Positions 6,532-7,857 of a DNA stretch of 7,857 bases are shown in pieces. The number at the start of each line of letters is the position of its first letter. Position 1 is the stretch's first letter. The notes below the pieces were generated by a model. It saw only the letters and a list, made by a program, of their open reading frames with translations. It was not told the DNA's origin and ran no database searches. The position numbers and the translations under genes are program-made. This stretch comes from Bacteroidota bacterium (lineage in GTDB: Bacteria; Bacteroidota; Ignavibacteria; Ignavibacteriales; Ignavibacteriaceae): NCBI GenBank assembly GCA_023433685.1, contig JAEYUD010000150.1, positions 1 to 7,857 on the forward strand, in the 5' to 3' direction.

Positions 6532-7047
6532 ATGTCGTTGGACAACACAATACAGATTCGTTTGGCAGAAGAAAAAGAGATTCCTGAGATCAGGGAGTTA
6601 TTGAGGGAAACCTGGCATGACACCTACAGCGCCTTCATACCTGTTGCAGACCTTGACACCTACCTCGACACGGTTTATTCCCCGGCAAAATTGGCTGAAA
6701 TACTGAATGCCGATCTTGAGGATTGCTATGTTGCCGTTGAAAATGGAAAAATTGCGGGTTGGACCCGTCTCCGTCGCGATGACGACAACGATGTTTTTTA
6801 CATGATCTCGTTATACGTCCTCCCCGGATATCAGGGAAAGGGGATCGGCAAATTGTTGCTTGATAACGCGGTAAATTTCGCTCTTGAATACCGTTTCGAG
6901 AAGATCACCCTGGGTGTAATGGCAACCAACTCAAAGAGCATTGAATGGTACCAACAACACGGTTTTGCTGTTGTGAGAACCGAACCGTTCACCTGGGTGA
7001 ACACAACAGTTGATCATTTGATCATGGAAAAAGTGATCTTTACTTGA
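6532..7047 (+). CDS. GNAT-family N-acetyltransferase, PaiA-like
   Basis: The 171-residue product is a single GNAT domain, which transfers the acetyl group from acetyl-CoA to an amine. The acetyl-CoA pyrophosphate-binding motif QGKGIG (101-106) follows the beta-strand ISLYVLPGY. The C-terminal signature ATNSKSIEWYQQHGF (131-145) contains the conserved Asn and Tyr of the acceptor and CoA region. The N-terminal part (RETWHDTYSAFIP, then LDTYL) and the end (TVDHLIMEK) resemble B. subtilis PaiA, a spermidine/spermine acetyltransferase, and related GNATs. Substrate remains uncertain because GNAT specificity is poorly predicted from sequence. The ATG at 6532 has only a weak upstream purine run (GTGAAG). 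The gene follows a terminator and a pair of operator-like repeats, so it probably has its own promoter. The next gene, hemB, starts 99 bases later; no terminator is seen between them, so some read-through is possible. Confidence 0.88.
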   Translation: MSLDNTIQIRLAEEKEIPEIRELLRETWHDTYSAFIPVADLDTYLDTVYSPAKLAEILNADLEDCYVAVENGKIAGWTRLRRDDDNDVFYMISLYVLPGYQGKGIGKLLLDNAVNFALEYRFEKITLGVMATNSKSIEWYQQHGFAVVRTEPFTWVNTTVDHLIMEKVIFT

Positions 7048-7134
7048 TGCTACTCTTCTGATTTGCATTTTATTTCAGCAAACCGATTGGTAAGTTTACC
7101 TTTATTTTCAACCAATTTTTGAGAACAGTCACCT

Positions 7135-7140
7135 CAGGAG
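7135..7140 (+). promoter_or_regulatory. Ribosome binding site of hemB
   Basis: CAGGAG lies six bases before the ATG at 7147 and is the clearest Shine-Dalgarno match in the window. It supports this start for a reading frame that has no stop within the window. Confidence 0.75.
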
Positions 7141-7146
7141 AAATAA

Positions 7147-7857
7147 ATGGCATCTTTTCCCGTTAAAAGACTCAGAAGATTAAGATATAACCCGAAGGTA
7201 CGCGACCTTGTGCGCGAGACCATACTCACCAAGAACGATTTCATTTACCCGCTGTTTGTTGCTCCGGGCGAGAATGTAAAAGAAGAGATCAGATCGATGC
7301 CCGGAGTTTTCCGGTTTTCGATCGACAATCTCGTAAAAGAATGCAAGGAAGTGGCGGAGATGGGAATCCCCGCTGTTATCCTGTTCGGAATTCCCGAACA
7401 TAAAGATGAAGTGGGATCCGATGCCTACTCTGATGAAGGAATAATTCAAAGGGCAATAAGAGCGGTGAAAGCAGAAGTTAAAAACCTGCTTGTGATGACC
7501 GACGTCTGCCTTTGTGAATACACTTCCCACGGACACTGTGGTGTTCTGAACGGTGAAGAGATTCTGAACGATGAAACAGTTGAACTGCTCGTAAAAGAAT
7601 CTGTTTCTCACGCTAAAGCCGGTGCCGATGTTATTGCCCCCTCCGACATGATGGACGGCAGGGTGGCAGCGATACGCCGGGGGCTCGATGAGAACGGCTT
7701 CAGAAACATCCCCATTCTTAGTTACGCGGTAAAATATGCCTCCGGATTTTACGGTCCCTTCAGGGACGCAGCCGACTCAACCCCCGCGTTCGGCGACAGG
7801 CGCTCGCATCAGATGGATGTAGCCAACGGTGACGAAGCGATACGTGAAGCCCTTAGC
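7147..7857 (+). CDS. hemB: Porphobilinogen synthase (delta-aminolevulinic acid dehydratase), 3' truncated by the window
   Basis: HemB condenses two molecules of 5-aminolevulinate to porphobilinogen, an early step in heme, siroheme and cobalamin synthesis, in the cytosol. The frame is open for 237 codons from ATG 7147 to the window edge; the family is about 325 residues, so roughly the last 90 lie outside. The N-terminus RLRRLRYNPKVRDLVRET and YPLFVAPG (34-41) are typical of the family. The zinc-binding Cys triad C121, C123 and C131 (DVCLCEYTSHGHCG) marks the Zn-dependent type rather than the Mg-only Asp-rich form. APSDMMDGRV (164-173) and the first active-site lysine K196 (SYAVKYAS) are present. 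The second, Schiff-base-forming lysine should lie beyond the window. At 217-226 the usual GDRKTYQMDPAN motif reads GDRRSHQMDVAN, with His for Tyr and Val for Pro. A good ribosome binding site precedes the start. Confidence 0.97.
   Translation, partial: MASFPVKRLRRLRYNPKVRDLVRETILTKNDFIYPLFVAPGENVKEEIRSMPGVFRFSIDNLVKECKEVAEMGIPAVILFGIPEHKDEVGSDAYSDEGIIQRAIRAVKAEVKNLLVMTDVCLCEYTSHGHCGVLNGEEILNDETVELLVKESVSHAKAGADVIAPSDMMDGRVAAIRRGLDENGFRNIPILSYAVKYASGFYGPFRDAADSTPAFGDRRSHQMDVANGDEAIREALS

Noticed and set aside
7180..7611. 143-codon open frame on the minus strand
   Set aside because: It is antisense to hemB, whose Zn-binding Cys motif and ribosome binding site show the plus strand to be coding.
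1..7857. Search for mobile elements, CRISPR repeats, tRNA genes and defence genes
   Set aside because: No transposase or integrase motifs, no regularly spaced direct repeats, no tRNA-like T-loop/anticodon arrangement and no defence-type domains were seen; all complete frames are housekeeping or accessory metabolic genes.

Overview
The window holds seven protein-coding genes, five complete and two cut by the window edges, and looks like an ordinary chromosomal housekeeping segment. There is no sign of a phage, IS element, CRISPR array, tRNA or rRNA. The best guess for the host is a member of the Bacteroidota/Ignavibacteriota/Chlorobiota (FCB) group. The grounds are weak Shine-Dalgarno sequences at most starts, matches to the Bacteroidota-type -7 promoter element TAnnTTTG in intergenic DNA, and a 'type I' (eukaryote-like) citrate synthase. 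This placement is an inference from sequence style, not a database result.

Layout, left to right. (1) Positions 1-229, minus strand: the N-terminal end of a gene whose product weakly resembles a histidine-kinase dimerisation helix without the phospho-accepting His. (2) 307-1770, plus: a CPA1-family cation/H+ antiporter (NhaP2/CvrA-like) with a C-terminal RCK_C (TrkA_C) domain. (3) 1775-2962, minus: a PHP-domain phosphoesterase-like protein anchored by a membrane segment at each end, converging on the antiporter with only 4 bases between the stop codons. (4) 3074-4978, plus: the Hsp90 chaperone HtpG, divergent from the PHP gene. (5) A strong hairpin terminator. (6) 5090-6370, plus: citrate synthase, followed by a second strong terminator. 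(7) 6532-7047, plus: a GNAT N-acetyltransferase of the PaiA-like type. (8) 7147 to the right edge, plus: the first 237 codons of hemB (porphobilinogen synthase).

The genes do not form one pathway. Terminators follow htpG and the citrate synthase gene, so most are probably single-gene transcription units. The functions are ion homeostasis, protein folding, TCA-cycle entry, an acetyltransferase and tetrapyrrole synthesis. No stretch over 300 bases lacks a gene. The intergenic gaps are 77, 111, 111, 161 and 99 bases and hold the regulatory candidates listed below.

The sequence details most worth a second look are regulatory. Between the PHP gene and htpG, two mirror-image TAnnTTTG elements form a near-perfect 16-bp palindrome. 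Ahead of the acetyltransferase gene, a 10-bp palindrome-like site occurs twice in inverted orientation. Among the proteins, the double-anchored PHP protein with a predicted extracytoplasmic catalytic domain is the least understood. I found no convincing evidence of a previously undescribed multi-gene system.
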